Source: Clostridiaceae bacterium (GTDB lineage Bacteria; Bacillota; Clostridia; Lachnospirales; Lachnospiraceae). Taken from it: a DNA stretch of 64,000 nucleotides. Shown here piece after piece: positions 7,866 to 16,115 of this stretch. The stretch lies in the NCBI GenBank assembly GCA_910575795.1, contig CAJTGE010000018.1, forward strand, positions 28,353 through 92,352. The letters are read 5' to 3'. Position 1 is the stretch's first letter. Each line of letters begins with the position of its first letter. The notes beneath the pieces were generated by a model. It ran no database searches. It was given only the letters and a program-made list of their open reading frames with translations, and was not told the origin of the DNA. The position numbers and the translations under genes were made by a program.

Positions 7866-7982
7866 CATATCAACGATTATATCAGAGCTTCGGTAAACTT
7901 AAAGCCGGAGGATGTCACCCCGGCAGAAACGGCAGCTACTTATGATATGATAAACCTAACCCGGACAAGCCGGAACCAATAA
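7866..7982 (+). pseudogene. Decayed C-terminal tail of the rlmD-like gene
   Basis: Directly after the TAA at 7863-7865, the same frame stays open for 38 codons (HINDYIRASVNLKPEDVTPA, then AETAATYDMI) and stops at 7980. The DYIRxSVxLxPEDVTxAExxATY pattern resembles the tail of longer clostridial homologues, recalled and not searched. The end of this stretch no longer fits that pattern, so the rest was probably lost when the AT-rich segment to the right arrived. Confidence 0.45.
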
Positions 7983-8102
7983 TTTTGCCATTTTGCGCAA
8001 AATTTCGTTGTTAAGCGCCTAATAATACATAGTAGATAACAGTAGAGTTCAAATCAGGGCTTGAGATTAATGTAAACTCATAACAAAAAGCAAAACAGAA
8101 AT

Positions 8103-8127
8103 GCCTCGCTTCGGCGGGGCGTTTTTA
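8103..8127 (+). terminator. Intrinsic terminator after the rlmD operon
   Basis: Stem GCCTCGC / GCGGGGC around a TTCG tetraloop, followed by TTTTT. It isolates the AbiE genes from the upstream operon. Confidence 0.8.
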
Positions 8128-8188
8128 TGCGGAAAGTTGAGTGTAAATTTAAATTAAATTCGGCTAAAAAAATAATTGCCGATTTTTA

Positions 8189-8217
8189 TTGAAATCATAA
8201 TGAAAATAGTGTATGAT
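8189..8217 (+). promoter_or_regulatory. Promoter of the AbiE operon
   Basis: TTGAAA (8189-8194), 17-bp spacer, TATGAT (8212-8217), about 72 nt ahead of the antitoxin start. An inverted pair TTCGGC/GCCGA sits just upstream (about 8158-8183). AbiEi antitoxins are known to bind inverted repeats at their own promoters, so it could be an operator; that part is inference. Confidence 0.6.
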
Positions 8218-8288
8218 ATTCGTAGGACAGCAGAGTCAACATTCTACTGCCTTACTTAAAAACGTTTTACGGGAAGGAGGAGTCATAG

Positions 8289-8867
8289 GTGGGCGCTATC
8301 TCTGAAGGCAGAAAATTCATTAAAATTGCTGAGCTAAAAGATATGGGATATTCGTATTATAAGATAGGAAAACTTGAAGAGAACGGAACAATTAAGAGGA
8401 TCAATCGCAGCACCTATGAGAATCTTTCCTATAAGGGCGAGGAAAATGATTTTTTTAGTGCCGAGGCATATGTACCAGATGGAGTTATCTGCCTTATGAG
8501 TGCGGCGAGGTATTATGGTTTGACTGATTTTCTGCCGGATGCGGTAGATGTGGCTATTGCGAGAAAAAAAAAGGTCAGCACTCTTCCTGACTGGCCGGAG
8601 ATCAGGATCTATTATTTTGATCCGGGACGTATGGCTCTCGGTGTTCAGGAAATCCGGGATGGGGAAAATTCATTCAATATTTTTGACATTGAAAAGACAG
8701 TTGTGGATATTATTTATTACCGGAACAAGGTCGGAATAGAGGAGACTTCCGAGATACTGAAAAAATATCTTGAAAGAAAAGATCGGCAGATTGACAGACT
8801 CTACGGGTATGCCAAAAAACTCCGCTGCGAAAAAATAATCAGGACATATTTGGAGGTGTTGATATAA
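8289..8867 (+). CDS. abiEi: AbiEi-type antitoxin / transcriptional autorepressor
   Basis: A 192-residue protein with an N-terminal winged-helix-like region (about 1-60; FIKIAELKDMGYSYYKIGKL) and a C-terminal alpha-beta region (CLMSAARYYGLTDFLP, then IFDIEKTVVDII) typical of AbiEi antitoxins of type IV toxin-antitoxin systems. The start is the GTG at 8289, 8 nt after AAGGAGG. It shares one base with the toxin gene (TAATG junction). Base composition is clearly more AT-rich than flanking genes, suggesting acquisition by transfer. AbiE systems give abortive infection against phage and stabilise mobile DNA. Confidence 0.85.
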   Translation: MGAISEGRKFIKIAELKDMGYSYYKIGKLEENGTIKRINRSTYENLSYKGEENDFFSAEAYVPDGVICLMSAARYYGLTDFLPDAVDVAIARKKKVSTLPDWPEIRIYYFDPGRMALGVQEIRDGENSFNIFDIEKTVVDIIYYRNKVGIEETSEILKKYLERKDRQIDRLYGYAKKLRCEKIIRTYLEVLI

Positions 8868-9757
8868 TGAATGCTGATTCCGTAAAAGCACGACTTAAAA
8901 ATTTTGCCGTGGAGACAGGACATACTTTCCAAGAGGCTCTGGTCTATTATGGGTTGGAGAGAACTATATACAGAATTTCTGTGTCAAAGTATGCGGAGCA
9001 TTTCGTGCTGAAGGGTGGAATATTCCTTTATGCGATTTTTGACAGAAATTATAAGAGAGCGACCACGGATGTAGATCTTCTTGCAAGGCGGATTCCAAAC
9101 AGCAGTGCAGAGATGAAGGGGATCTTCAGAGAACTATTAGCACAAGATACAGATGATGCGCTTACTTTTGATGTTGATTCAATTACGGTGGAAGATATAA
9201 CGGAATTTAAGGAATATCATGGTCTGCACATTTCAGCAGAAGCCTATCTTGACAGGACAAGGCTTCCGATAAGCATAGATATTGGATTTGGTGATGTGAT
9301 TTATCCCGATGCAGTGAAGATGGATTTCCCAGTAATTCTTGATATGGAGGCGCCAAAAGTCAATGCGTACTCGCTGGAATCCTCGATTGCAGAAAAGCTG
9401 GAAGCTATTGTACATAATGGATATCTGAACAGCCGATACAAGGATTTTTACGATATTTATATCCTTACGAGTAAGTATTCGTTTGAATATGAAGATGTAA
9501 AAAATGCAGTATCCGAGACGTTTCTAAACAGAGGAACAGAAATGTCTATGAGTACGGCAGCTTTCAGTGAGGAATTTGTTCATGATCCGCTGCATCAGAC
9601 GAGATGGAAGTCCTTTCTGAAAAAGAAAAAGGCAATGGTTCAGATTTCGCTTGAAGATGTAATCGCGGGTGTAAGGATGTTTACCGCGCCACTGCTAAAT
9701 ATTGACAGTGGCGTAAGAAGAAGGTGGAATCCGGAAAGCAGGATGTGGGAGAAATAA
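8867..9757 (+). CDS. abiEii: AbiEii/AbiGii-type nucleotidyltransferase toxin
   Basis: A 296-residue DNA polymerase-beta-like nucleotidyltransferase. The family motif is FVLKGGIFLYAIF followed by RATTDVDLL, the metal-binding Asp pair, near residues 47-70. Later comes the conserved region EKLEAIVHNGYLNSRYKDFYD. Members modify tRNA ends or transfer GTP and stop growth when free of the antitoxin. TTGGAGG precedes the ATG. It is AT-rich like its partner. No other defence or mobility genes flank the pair, so this is a two-gene island. Confidence 0.88.
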   Translation: MNADSVKARLKNFAVETGHTFQEALVYYGLERTIYRISVSKYAEHFVLKGGIFLYAIFDRNYKRATTDVDLLARRIPNSSAEMKGIFRELLAQDTDDALTFDVDSITVEDITEFKEYHGLHISAEAYLDRTRLPISIDIGFGDVIYPDAVKMDFPVILDMEAPKVNAYSLESSIAEKLEAIVHNGYLNSRYKDFYDIYILTSKYSFEYEDVKNAVSETFLNRGTEMSMSTAAFSEEFVHDPLHQTRWKSFLKKKKAMVQISLEDVIAGVRMFTAPLLNIDSGVRRRWNPESRMWEK

Positions 9758-9887
9758 TTTATCCCGTGGACTGATTTCCTCAAAGCACTATTTTGGGACT
9801 ATGCTGAAAGTGAAAAGCCGCTAACCGTTGACATTCAGGGTATTGTTCCAAGAGGCGGGACTCCTCTCCCGCCCCTTTGCTGCGCCA

Positions 9888-10379
9888 TCATCTCCCCGCT
9901 CTCTGTCCGCCTCCAAAAGCGGCCCCGTTGCCAAACCATCTGCCATGTCCTCTCCCATAACCACAGCCATAACCGCGCCCATAGCCGTACCCGCATCCAT
10001 AGCCATATCCACAGCCATAACCGTCCCCATAGCCCGTGCCGTCGCATACCGCCTGGCGCGCCTTTATTCCGCTTAAGATCCGATCCATCTCCTCCTGCGA
10101 AATGATCCCCTGCTCAGCCTGTTCGCCGAGAACGGCTTCCTGCATATCAAGCCTCCGGGCCTTAAACTCATCCAGCCGCCCGTCCTCTGCCGCAATGGCG
10201 CCATACGTTTTCCCTGTTTCAAACCGCTCCCGCGCCACATCCTCCACGCTTCTTCCCGTCACTTCCGCGGCCGTATCGGCCGGCGTCTGATATTCCGCAG
10301 CCATCGCCGTGGCGGCCGGAGCCATGGAGAGAGCGGCAACCGCTGTAAAAAGAAGAAGATTACGTTTTACATGTTTCAT
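9888..10379 (-). CDS. Secreted small protein with Gly/Tyr/Cys-rich tail (DUF2680-like)
   Basis: A 163-residue exported protein. Residues 1-28 are a signal peptide (hydrophobic LLLFTAVAALSMAPAATAMA ending near AEY). Residues about 30-105 resemble the YckD/DUF2680 helical domain (TGRSVEDVARERFETGKTYG, LSGIKARQ). The last 50 residues are a low-complexity run of GYG, GYGC and GRG units with several Cys. I begin at 10379 because GGGAGG precedes that ATG; the longer frame has no ribosome site. It is divergent from a two-component system, which may control it. The tail could bind metal or self-assemble; neither is shown. Confidence 0.6.
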   Translation of the reverse strand: MKHVKRNLLLFTAVAALSMAPAATAMAAEYQTPADTAAEVTGRSVEDVARERFETGKTYGAIAAEDGRLDEFKARRLDMQEAVLGEQAEQGIISQEEMDRILSGIKARQAVCDGTGYGDGYGCGYGYGCGYGYGRGYGCGYGRGHGRWFGNGAAFGGGQRAGR

Positions 10380-10695
10380 CTCAAAATACCTCCCGGACAA
10401 TCCGTTATTTTTATTTACAGGTACATCATACAGAAAAAAAATGGCAAAATTGTGTCTTTCATCGTCCAAATTTGTGATAAAATATAAAAGCAGGCAGGCA
10501 GCGCCGTATCAGGCCCTCAATAAGACAGGCCAGCCCGCCGTATGATTGCGCCTGAGCCAACGCAAATGCCACAAAAAAAACAAAATTTCATGATATACTG
10601 GTAACCGTTCAGGAATCTGAACGGCTGAAGATACTGAAATTATCAGCTATACCGAGTATCCGCAAATCCTATCAAATTAACAGAGGTCAGCAGTC

Positions 10696-11388
10696 ATGGA
10701 TAAAATTTTAATCGCGGACGACAATGTCCAGATCACAAAAATTCTGAGTGAATTTGCCAAAAAGGAAAACTTTGAGCCCGTCGTCGCCCACGATGGCGAG
10801 GAGGTCATTGAGCTGTTCCAAAAACATATGTGTTCGATTATCCTGCTTGATGTCATGATGCCCAAAAAGGACGGATTTGAGGTCTGCAGGGAGATACGCA
10901 GGGTTTCCAATATACCGATCATTATGATAACGGCCCGGGGCGAGGATTTTGAACGGATTATGGGCCTGGATATCGGCGCGGATGACTACATTGTCAAGCC
11001 CTTCTCGGGCAGCGAGGTCATGGCCAGGGTGCGCGCCGTGCTGCGCCGGATTGATTACTCCAGCCAGACGGCCAGGCAGACGAACCTCTCCTATGACAAC
11101 TTAAGCGTCTGCCTCGATAACGCCGCTGTAACCGTCGGCGGACAGGAGATCGCCTTAACCAAAAAGGAGCTTGAAATCCTCTGGACGCTTCTTGGCAGCC
11201 GCGGAAAAATATTTTCCAGAGACAACTTATTAAATGATCTGTGGGGATATGATTATTATGGGGACAACCGCACGGTTGACAGCCATATCAAACGGCTGCG
11301 CGCCAAACTGGACACGGTTCCCCACCCGAACTGGCAGATCAAGACGATTTGGGGAATGGGCTATAAATTTGAGGGAACAAAGGGATGA
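10696..11388 (+). CDS. OmpR/PhoB-family response regulator
   Basis: A 230-residue regulator. The receiver domain (about 1-118) has acidic residues Asp8 and Asp9, the phospho-acceptor Asp52 (ILLDVMMPKKDG) and Lys101 (VKPF). The C-terminal winged helix (about 130-228; LTKKELEILWTLL, DNRTVDSHIKRLRAKL) binds DNA. The stop overlaps the histidine kinase start by 4 nt, so they are a translationally coupled pair. The signal and targets are unknown; the divergent secreted protein at 9888 is a candidate target. Confidence 0.95.
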   Translation: MDKILIADDNVQITKILSEFAKKENFEPVVAHDGEEVIELFQKHMCSIILLDVMMPKKDGFEVCREIRRVSNIPIIMITARGEDFERIMGLDIGADDYIVKPFSGSEVMARVRAVLRRIDYSSQTARQTNLSYDNLSVCLDNAAVTVGGQEIALTKKELEILWTLLGSRGKIFSRDNLLNDLWGYDYYGDNRTVDSHIKRLRAKLDTVPHPNWQIKTIWGMGYKFEGTKG

Positions 11389-12824
11389 AGCGCACGATCA
11401 CCTACCGTCTAATCGCATATTTTTCCGCCGCGCTCGTCCTCTTCTCCGCCATTGCGGGCCTGTTGTTCTGCGCCCTGTTTTCCTGGTACACGGCCAAAAC
11501 CCATGAGCGGGAATTGAGCGGGCGGGCGCTTTCTATTGCCGATACGCTTTCCCGTTTCTCCCAAAATGAACATCAGGGCCGCGGGATGTCCGGCGGCTTA
11601 GGCGCTTACCTTCGGTTTATCGATGAGATCGCCATGAGCGAAGTGTGGCTGGTGGACGAGCAGGCCCGTATCCTCCAGTCCGGTCACAGAAACAGCGCCT
11701 TGTCCTACAATGAGCTGCCTTCCGGCGCAGAGGATTTGATAGGCCGGATTTTTGAGGGCTGCGTGGCGTCAAACAGGGAGTTCAGCCCCCTGCTCGACGC
11801 GCCCTCCATCACCGTAGGCGCGCCGGTTTATGACGCAAATGGAGACGTGGCCGCCGCGCTTCTCCTGCACAGTCCCATAAGCGGCATACAAAACGCGCAG
11901 CGCGGCGGCATCCATATACTTGTGTTCTGCATCATTACCGCGCTTCCCCTGGCAATCATCCTTTCTGTGTTGCTGGCCCGCCATTTTATAAGCCCCTTAA
12001 AGAAAATCGGCCAGGCGGCGGAACACGTGATGAACGGCGATTACTCCGCGCGCACCGGCGTCAGGCAGGCGGATGAGATTGGCTCTCTGGCCCGCAATAT
12101 CGACGCCTTATTTGTGCAATTATCGAATATAGAGGATGAACGGAAACGCCTTGACCAGATGCGGCAGGATTTTACGTCCAATATATCCCATGAGCTGCGC
12201 ACGCCTGTAACCGTGATCAAAGGGTCGCTGGAGGTCCTGGAACAGGGCCTGGTGACCGACGCGGATGAAATACACGAATATGTCCGGCAAATGCTGTCTG
12301 ACACAGCGCATCTTGAGCGCCTAGTCAATGATCTCCTGGAGCTCTCAAGACTCCAGAACGCGAATTTTCCGATCGAAAAAACCGAGTTTGATCTCATTGA
12401 CGTCATTAAAGAGGCCGCCCGTTCCATGCAGAGGCTGGCCGCACAAAAACAGACGCCGATCGAATTTCGCGAAGAAGCCGGATCCTTCCGTTTTTCAGGG
12501 GATTACGGGCGGCTGCGGCAAATGTTCTTGATCATCCTCGACAATGCCGTCAAATTTTCGCCGCCCGGCCGTCCGGTAACCATCCGGACATACTGGGAGA
12601 AACAAAAGTTCGCCGTATCCATATCCGACTGCGGAAGCGGCATTTCTCCCGAAGACCTCCCTTACATATTTGACCGTTTCTACAGGGAACGCTCCGGGCA
12701 GAACAAAACCGGAACCGGCCTTGGCCTTTCGATCGCCAAACAGATAGCCGGCCGCCATCATATAACCATCGCCTGTGAGAGCCGCGTATCTCAATTTACA
12801 GTATTTACCTTCCTGTTTCCGTAA
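11385..12824 (+). CDS. Membrane sensor histidine kinase
   Basis: A 479-residue kinase. A first membrane segment (about 8-34), an extracytoplasmic sensor (about 35-172), a second membrane segment (about 176-198), a HAMP linker (about 199-250), HisKA with the phospho-acceptor His269 (ISHELRTP), and the HATPase_c domain with N box (ILDNAVKFSPP), G1 (DCGSGISPEDLP), F box (FDRFYRE) and G2 (GTGLGLSIAKQ). It phosphorylates the overlapping response regulator. The sensor region shows no recognisable ligand domain. Confidence 0.95.
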   Translation: MKRTITYRLIAYFSAALVLFSAIAGLLFCALFSWYTAKTHERELSGRALSIADTLSRFSQNEHQGRGMSGGLGAYLRFIDEIAMSEVWLVDEQARILQSGHRNSALSYNELPSGAEDLIGRIFEGCVASNREFSPLLDAPSITVGAPVYDANGDVAAALLLHSPISGIQNAQRGGIHILVFCIITALPLAIILSVLLARHFISPLKKIGQAAEHVMNGDYSARTGVRQADEIGSLARNIDALFVQLSNIEDERKRLDQMRQDFTSNISHELRTPVTVIKGSLEVLEQGLVTDADEIHEYVRQMLSDTAHLERLVNDLLELSRLQNANFPIEKTEFDLIDVIKEAARSMQRLAAQKQTPIEFREEAGSFRFSGDYGRLRQMFLIILDNAVKFSPPGRPVTIRTYWEKQKFAVSISDCGSGISPEDLPYIFDRFYRERSGQNKTGTGLGLSIAKQIAGRHHITIACESRVSQFTVFTFLFP

Positions 12825-12828
12825 CGGC

Positions 12829-13611
12829 TCACCGCTCCTCTTCCCGGTACGTCAGGACCGTCGGAAAGCCCATGCTGCGGAGCTCCCGTTCGAGCTCCAC
12901 CGCATGATCCATGACCTCAAACGCCCCGGCCATCACCTTGTAATAGCCGTCGTCATAGATCAGATACGCCGGGAATCCCCGCGCCTCAAGCTCGTCGAGC
13001 TGCTGCTCTGCCAGAGATCTCGCCCGGTAGACGCCGGTCTGCACCATATAGTAAGAGCGCGCCTCCCCTTCCTCGCGAAGCGTGTTCAAAATCCCGTCCG
13101 CGATCGCCTGTGCGACTGCTTCAAACTCCCGGTCAAACCGCGCGTTATCCTCCGGATTGTCGATAAATCCGGCCTCCACAAGGACAGCCGGCATCATGGT
13201 CCTGCGCAGTACGATCAGATCCGGCCGTTCAAAAATCCCCAGATCTTTAAAACCGGTCTTTTTCAGCTCATCATTGATAGATTCCGCCAGATCCTCCGCG
13301 ATCCCCTCTTCCCCGTACACCAGCGTCATCGTCCCCGAGCCGCGCCCCGGCTCCAGAGCGGCGTTGCGGTGCAGCGATACAAACAGATCCGCCCCTGACC
13401 GGTTCGCCATGCGCGCCTTCTCAAGCGGCGAATCATACACGTCCGTCACCCGCGTATAGAATACATCCACCCCGTTTCTCTCGAGAATATCCCCCACCGC
13501 CAGGGCCAGGCGCAGGTTGTCATCCTTTTCCCGCCTCCCCTCAAATACGGCCCCGGGATCGTAATCGCCGCCGTGACCGGCATCTATCACAACTTTCCTT
13601 TTAGCATCCAA
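12829..13611 (-). CDS. N-acetylmuramoyl-L-alanine amidase with SPOR domain (CwlC-like)
   Basis: A 260-residue peptidoglycan hydrolase. The Amidase_3 domain (about 6-170) shows zinc ligands His13 (IDAGHGG), Glu28 (REKDDN) and the His of SLHRNA, and the catalytic Glu of VLVEAGF. A SPOR domain (about 180-255; YYMVQTGVYRARSLAEQQL) binds denuded glycan. There is no signal peptide, as in spore-formation amidases such as CwlC and CwlH that act from within the mother cell. A sigma-K-like promoter precedes it, so late mother-cell expression is likely. It ends 4 nt from the convergent kinase gene. Confidence 0.88.
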   Translation of the reverse strand: MDAKRKVVIDAGHGGDYDPGAVFEGRREKDDNLRLALAVGDILERNGVDVFYTRVTDVYDSPLEKARMANRSGADLFVSLHRNAALEPGRGSGTMTLVYGEEGIAEDLAESINDELKKTGFKDLGIFERPDLIVLRRTMMPAVLVEAGFIDNPEDNARFDREFEAVAQAIADGILNTLREEGEARSYYMVQTGVYRARSLAEQQLDELEARGFPAYLIYDDGYYKVMAGAFEVMDHAVELERELRSMGFPTVLTYREEER

Positions 13612-13646
13612 AAGAAAAAACTCCTCTCAACATACCTTTGTACTAT

Positions 13647-13674
13647 TACAGTATGTAAAGAGGAGCGAAAGCGT
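13647..13674 (-). promoter_or_regulatory. Sigma-K-like promoter of the SPOR amidase
   Basis: On the minus strand AC (13673-13674) is followed after 17 bp by CATACTGTA (13647-13655), matching the AC-N17-CATANNNTA form reported for mother-cell sigma-K promoters. The amidase start codon is 36 nt downstream with a GAGAGGAG site between. Confidence 0.55.
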
Positions 13675-13723
13675 GACCATTCCGATGCAAACTCATGCGC
13701 ATAAGGGGGGATTGCCAGAGAAA

Positions 13724-13905
13724 TGCCATTGGCCCGTGAATCAATGTCAGTTAGTTAAGCGAAGTGAACGGTTGCAGGGCGTTATCTGTCGTGAAAGGGC
13801 CGCCAGAGTCCGATTCCAAACCCAACGGAACTGGCGACGGCGGCCTCCCCACGATAAACAACATCCCGCAATCGTCCGCTTAACTAACTGCCATTGGCCC
13901 GTGAA
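13724..13905. repeat. Family C mini-element, copy 1 (diverged)
   Basis: CAGTTAGTTAAGC (from 13748) and its reverse complement GCTTAACTAACTG (to 13890) form inverted arms. A 17-bp direct repeat beginning TGCCATTGG and ending CCCGTGAA lies at 13724-13740 and 13889-13905. The right end (CCCGTGAACATTAAC) is close to the terminus of the elements at 27180 and 39653. No protein is encoded. The related, cleaner copy is at 39653-39756. Confidence 0.6.
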
Positions 13906-14178
13906 CATTAACAATTGTGTACCTATGTAAAACGAGTTTATTAGTATACATTGTAAATAGCAGGCAAATAATTTATAATCAAATATATAAATTGAAATTT
14001 GAAAACATTCAAGAAAATTGTAATGATAATTCTGCCCAGAACCACCATTGAGGAAGCAATTACAGAGGGGGCATGGTATGAGAATCCATCAACCGCTGGT
14101 TGAATCTGCCAAAATCAACTACTGGTTAGTTTCAGAACAATTCTTTTTCTATTATACTAACGGCAAGGAGGATAAAAC

Positions 14179-14925
14179 ATGAACCAGGGAACGATAGGAA
14201 AATTCGTTGCAGCCTGCCGAAAAGAGAAGGGGCTTACACAAAAACAGTTAGCAGAAAAGTTAAATATTACCGACCGGGCAGTATCAAAATGGGAAACCGG
14301 AAAAAGCATTCCGGATGCCGCCATTATGCTGGACTTATGTAAAATACTTGGTATCAGCGCAAATGAACTGCTCAGCGGAGAAAGGATTGCCATGGAAAAT
14401 TATCAAAAAAGAGCAGAAGAAAATCTTGTGGAATTGCAGCAAAAAGCAAATAACGCCCAAAAAAGTTCAAATTTACTTGTAAAGCTTGTAGTCCTGATTT
14501 TAGGGGTGCTGTTTATAGTCAAATATGGCATCGGCAGCAAAGGCTGGTATTTTATGGATTCTATCAGCATGGAGTTTATCCTGATTCCCTGCCTCCTAAT
14601 ACTGCTGTGTACAGGGTATTGGCGGGGCTTTCTAAAGGCATTTGTCTATTTAATTAAAAGAGACTATTGCACAGCAGAAATGATAAGGGACAGCGCTGAC
14701 GCGCTTAAACTGGTATGCAGATCCAGTTTGATTTGGGGAAGCATCGGCGTTATAATCAGTACGGTGAATCTTATGCGCCGTCATGCGCTGGAGCCCGAGT
14801 TTGCCGCCTTATGTGGGGATATATCGGTAGCGCTGCTTCCTTTGTTCTACTCCCTGGTTATAAATGCGGTATTGATGCCATTGTATTTTGAACTAAATCG
14901 TTTGCATACGAAAAATGCAGAGTGA
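14179..14925 (+). CDS. XRE-family regulator with membrane-spanning C-terminus
   Basis: A 248-residue protein. Residues about 6-60 are a Cro/CI-type helix-turn-helix (KGLTQKQLAEKLNITDRAVS, WETGKSIPD). Residues about 75-100 are a Gln/Lys-rich helix. The rest carries three to four hydrophobic segments (LLVKLVVLILGVLFIVKY, FILIPCLLILLCTGYW, IWGSIGVIISTVNL, ALLPLFYSLVINAVL), so the DNA-binding head is probably tethered to the membrane. AAGGAGG precedes the ATG. Base composition is lower in GC than its neighbours, as is the leader. The target is unknown; no partner gene lies beside it. Confidence 0.8.
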   Translation: MNQGTIGKFVAACRKEKGLTQKQLAEKLNITDRAVSKWETGKSIPDAAIMLDLCKILGISANELLSGERIAMENYQKRAEENLVELQQKANNAQKSSNLLVKLVVLILGVLFIVKYGIGSKGWYFMDSISMEFILIPCLLILLCTGYWRGFLKAFVYLIKRDYCTAEMIRDSADALKLVCRSSLIWGSIGVIISTVNLMRRHALEPEFAALCGDISVALLPLFYSLVINAVLMPLYFELNRLHTKNAE

Positions 14926-14960
14926 GAGCATATGGGCACATTATGATACGGTAAGATAAA

Positions 14961-15004
14961 AAAGCGCCAACGGATGAATCAATTTCCGAGGGCGCTTTCT
15001 TTTT
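14961..15004 (+). terminator. Intrinsic terminator of the XRE regulator gene
   Basis: AAAGCGCC and GGCGCTTT form the stem, with an inner CGGA/TCCG pair, followed by CTTTTTG. Confidence 0.75.
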
Positions 15005-15015
15005 GTCCTGAATTT

Positions 15016-15215
15016 GTGAGTCAACAACCCCGCTGCAAGCAACGGGGCGTCGAACCTGCAGCGCTGCAGAGCAGCGGGGTATTTGACCCTCGCGGCAGCC
15101 GCCAAATGCGCATGCAAGCATGCCCACTTGGCTCGCTGCCCGCGGGAATAAAATGTCTGCGGAGCGCTGTTTACCCGCGAATTAATGCTTTTGACCCCGG
15201 CATCATGATATTGCG
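15016..15215. repeat. Hairpin-rich intergenic element
   Basis: About 200 bp without a gene. CCCCGCTGCAAG/GCAGCGGGG arms, then a long hairpin (GGCAGCCGCCAAATGCGCAT paired with GCATGCCCACTTGGCTCGCT) flanked by CGCG/CGCGGG. It resembles extragenic palindromes and separates the XRE gene from the convergent dapF operon. No second full copy is visible in this window. Confidence 0.55.
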
Positions 15216-15219
15216 GTAG

Positions 15220-16029
15220 TTAATCCGCACGATCATCCCACTCCCCGCTGAACACCTCCACCGCCGGTCCGGTCATATAAACCGTATCCTTTTCCCTGTC
15301 CCACGTAATATCCAGCGTTCCGCCAAGCAGCTCCACCTGCACGCGGTTCTGCGTATATCCCGCCAGCACGCAGGCCACGGCAGCCGCGCACGCGCCGGTG
15401 CCGCAGGCCATTGTCTCCCCGGAGCCGCGCTCCCAGACGCGCATCTTTATGCGGGTCCTGTCAATCACCTGCACAAACTCCGTATTCGTGCGGTCCGGAA
15501 AACGCGGATGCATCTCAAACCCGGGCCCGATCTGCTTCAGATCGAGTTCTTCAATTGCGTCCATAAAGACCACCGCATGGGGATTCCCCATGGAAATCCC
15601 GGTAAATTCATACCGCGTCCCCTCTGCCACAATCTCTTCCGGAAGATCGGAGGTGATAACCGGCTTTCCCATGTCCACCGTAACCGCCTGCGCTTTCCCG
15701 TTCACGGCCTTAATCTCCAGATGTTTCACGCCCGAAAGCGTTTCCACTGAAATTTTCGTCTTATCCGCAATGTGATGATCATACGCGTACTTTCCCACAC
15801 AGCGTATTCCATTCCCGCACATCGCGCCCCGGGAACCGTCCATGTTGTACATATCCATCCTGCAGTCCGCGATATCCGAGGGCTGAATCAGGATCAGCCC
15901 GTCCGCGCCGATGCCGAAATGGCGGTCGCTGACCAGAACAGCCGTCCTTTTTGGATCCTTCACAGTCTCCTCAAAGCAGTTTACATACACATAATCATTC
16001 CCCAGGCCCTGCATCTTTGTAAATTTCAT
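15220..16029 (-). CDS. dapF: Diaminopimelate epimerase
   Basis: A 269-residue DapF that converts LL- to meso-diaminopimelate for lysine and peptidoglycan synthesis. Both catalytic cysteines are present: Cys71 in MCGNGIRC and Cys209 in MACGTGACA, with the conserved ERGSGET stretch. Length is normal for the family. The TAAGGAGG ribosome site sits in a segment that duplicates the 3' end of the upstream ANTAR gene. It is last in an apparent operon GS-like, ANTAR, dapF. A second, cysteine-less paralogue lies at 18177-19037. Confidence 0.96.
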   Translation of the reverse strand: MKFTKMQGLGNDYVYVNCFEETVKDPKRTAVLVSDRHFGIGADGLILIQPSDIADCRMDMYNMDGSRGAMCGNGIRCVGKYAYDHHIADKTKISVETLSGVKHLEIKAVNGKAQAVTVDMGKPVITSDLPEEIVAEGTRYEFTGISMGNPHAVVFMDAIEELDLKQIGPGFEMHPRFPDRTNTEFVQVIDRTRIKMRVWERGSGETMACGTGACAAAVACVLAGYTQNRVQVELLGGTLDITWDREKDTVYMTGPAVEVFSGEWDDRAD

Positions 16030-16040
16030 TCCAATCAGTC

Positions 16041-16115
16041 CTCCTTAACCGTACAGTCTCAAAATCATTTCCGCTCAATTCTCCTTAACCATACAGCCTC
16101 AAAATCATTTCCGCC
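16041..16115 (-). repeat. 40-bp tandem duplication covering the 3' end of the ANTAR gene
   Basis: 16041-16075 and 16081-16115 match with about three differences at a period of 40 bp. The second copy encodes the true end of the ANTAR protein (AEMILRLYG, stop). The first copy repeats these codons after the stop and supplies the ribosome site of dapF. Confidence 0.75.

Noticed and set aside
8045-8062. GTTCAAATC resembling the T loop of a tRNA
   Set aside because: No flanking acceptor or T stem pairs, and no D or anticodon arm fits around it.
14022-14102. Short frame ending in EEAITEGAWYENPSTAG before the XRE gene
   Set aside because: Looks like a possible gene fragment but is too short to assign, with no clear ribosome site.
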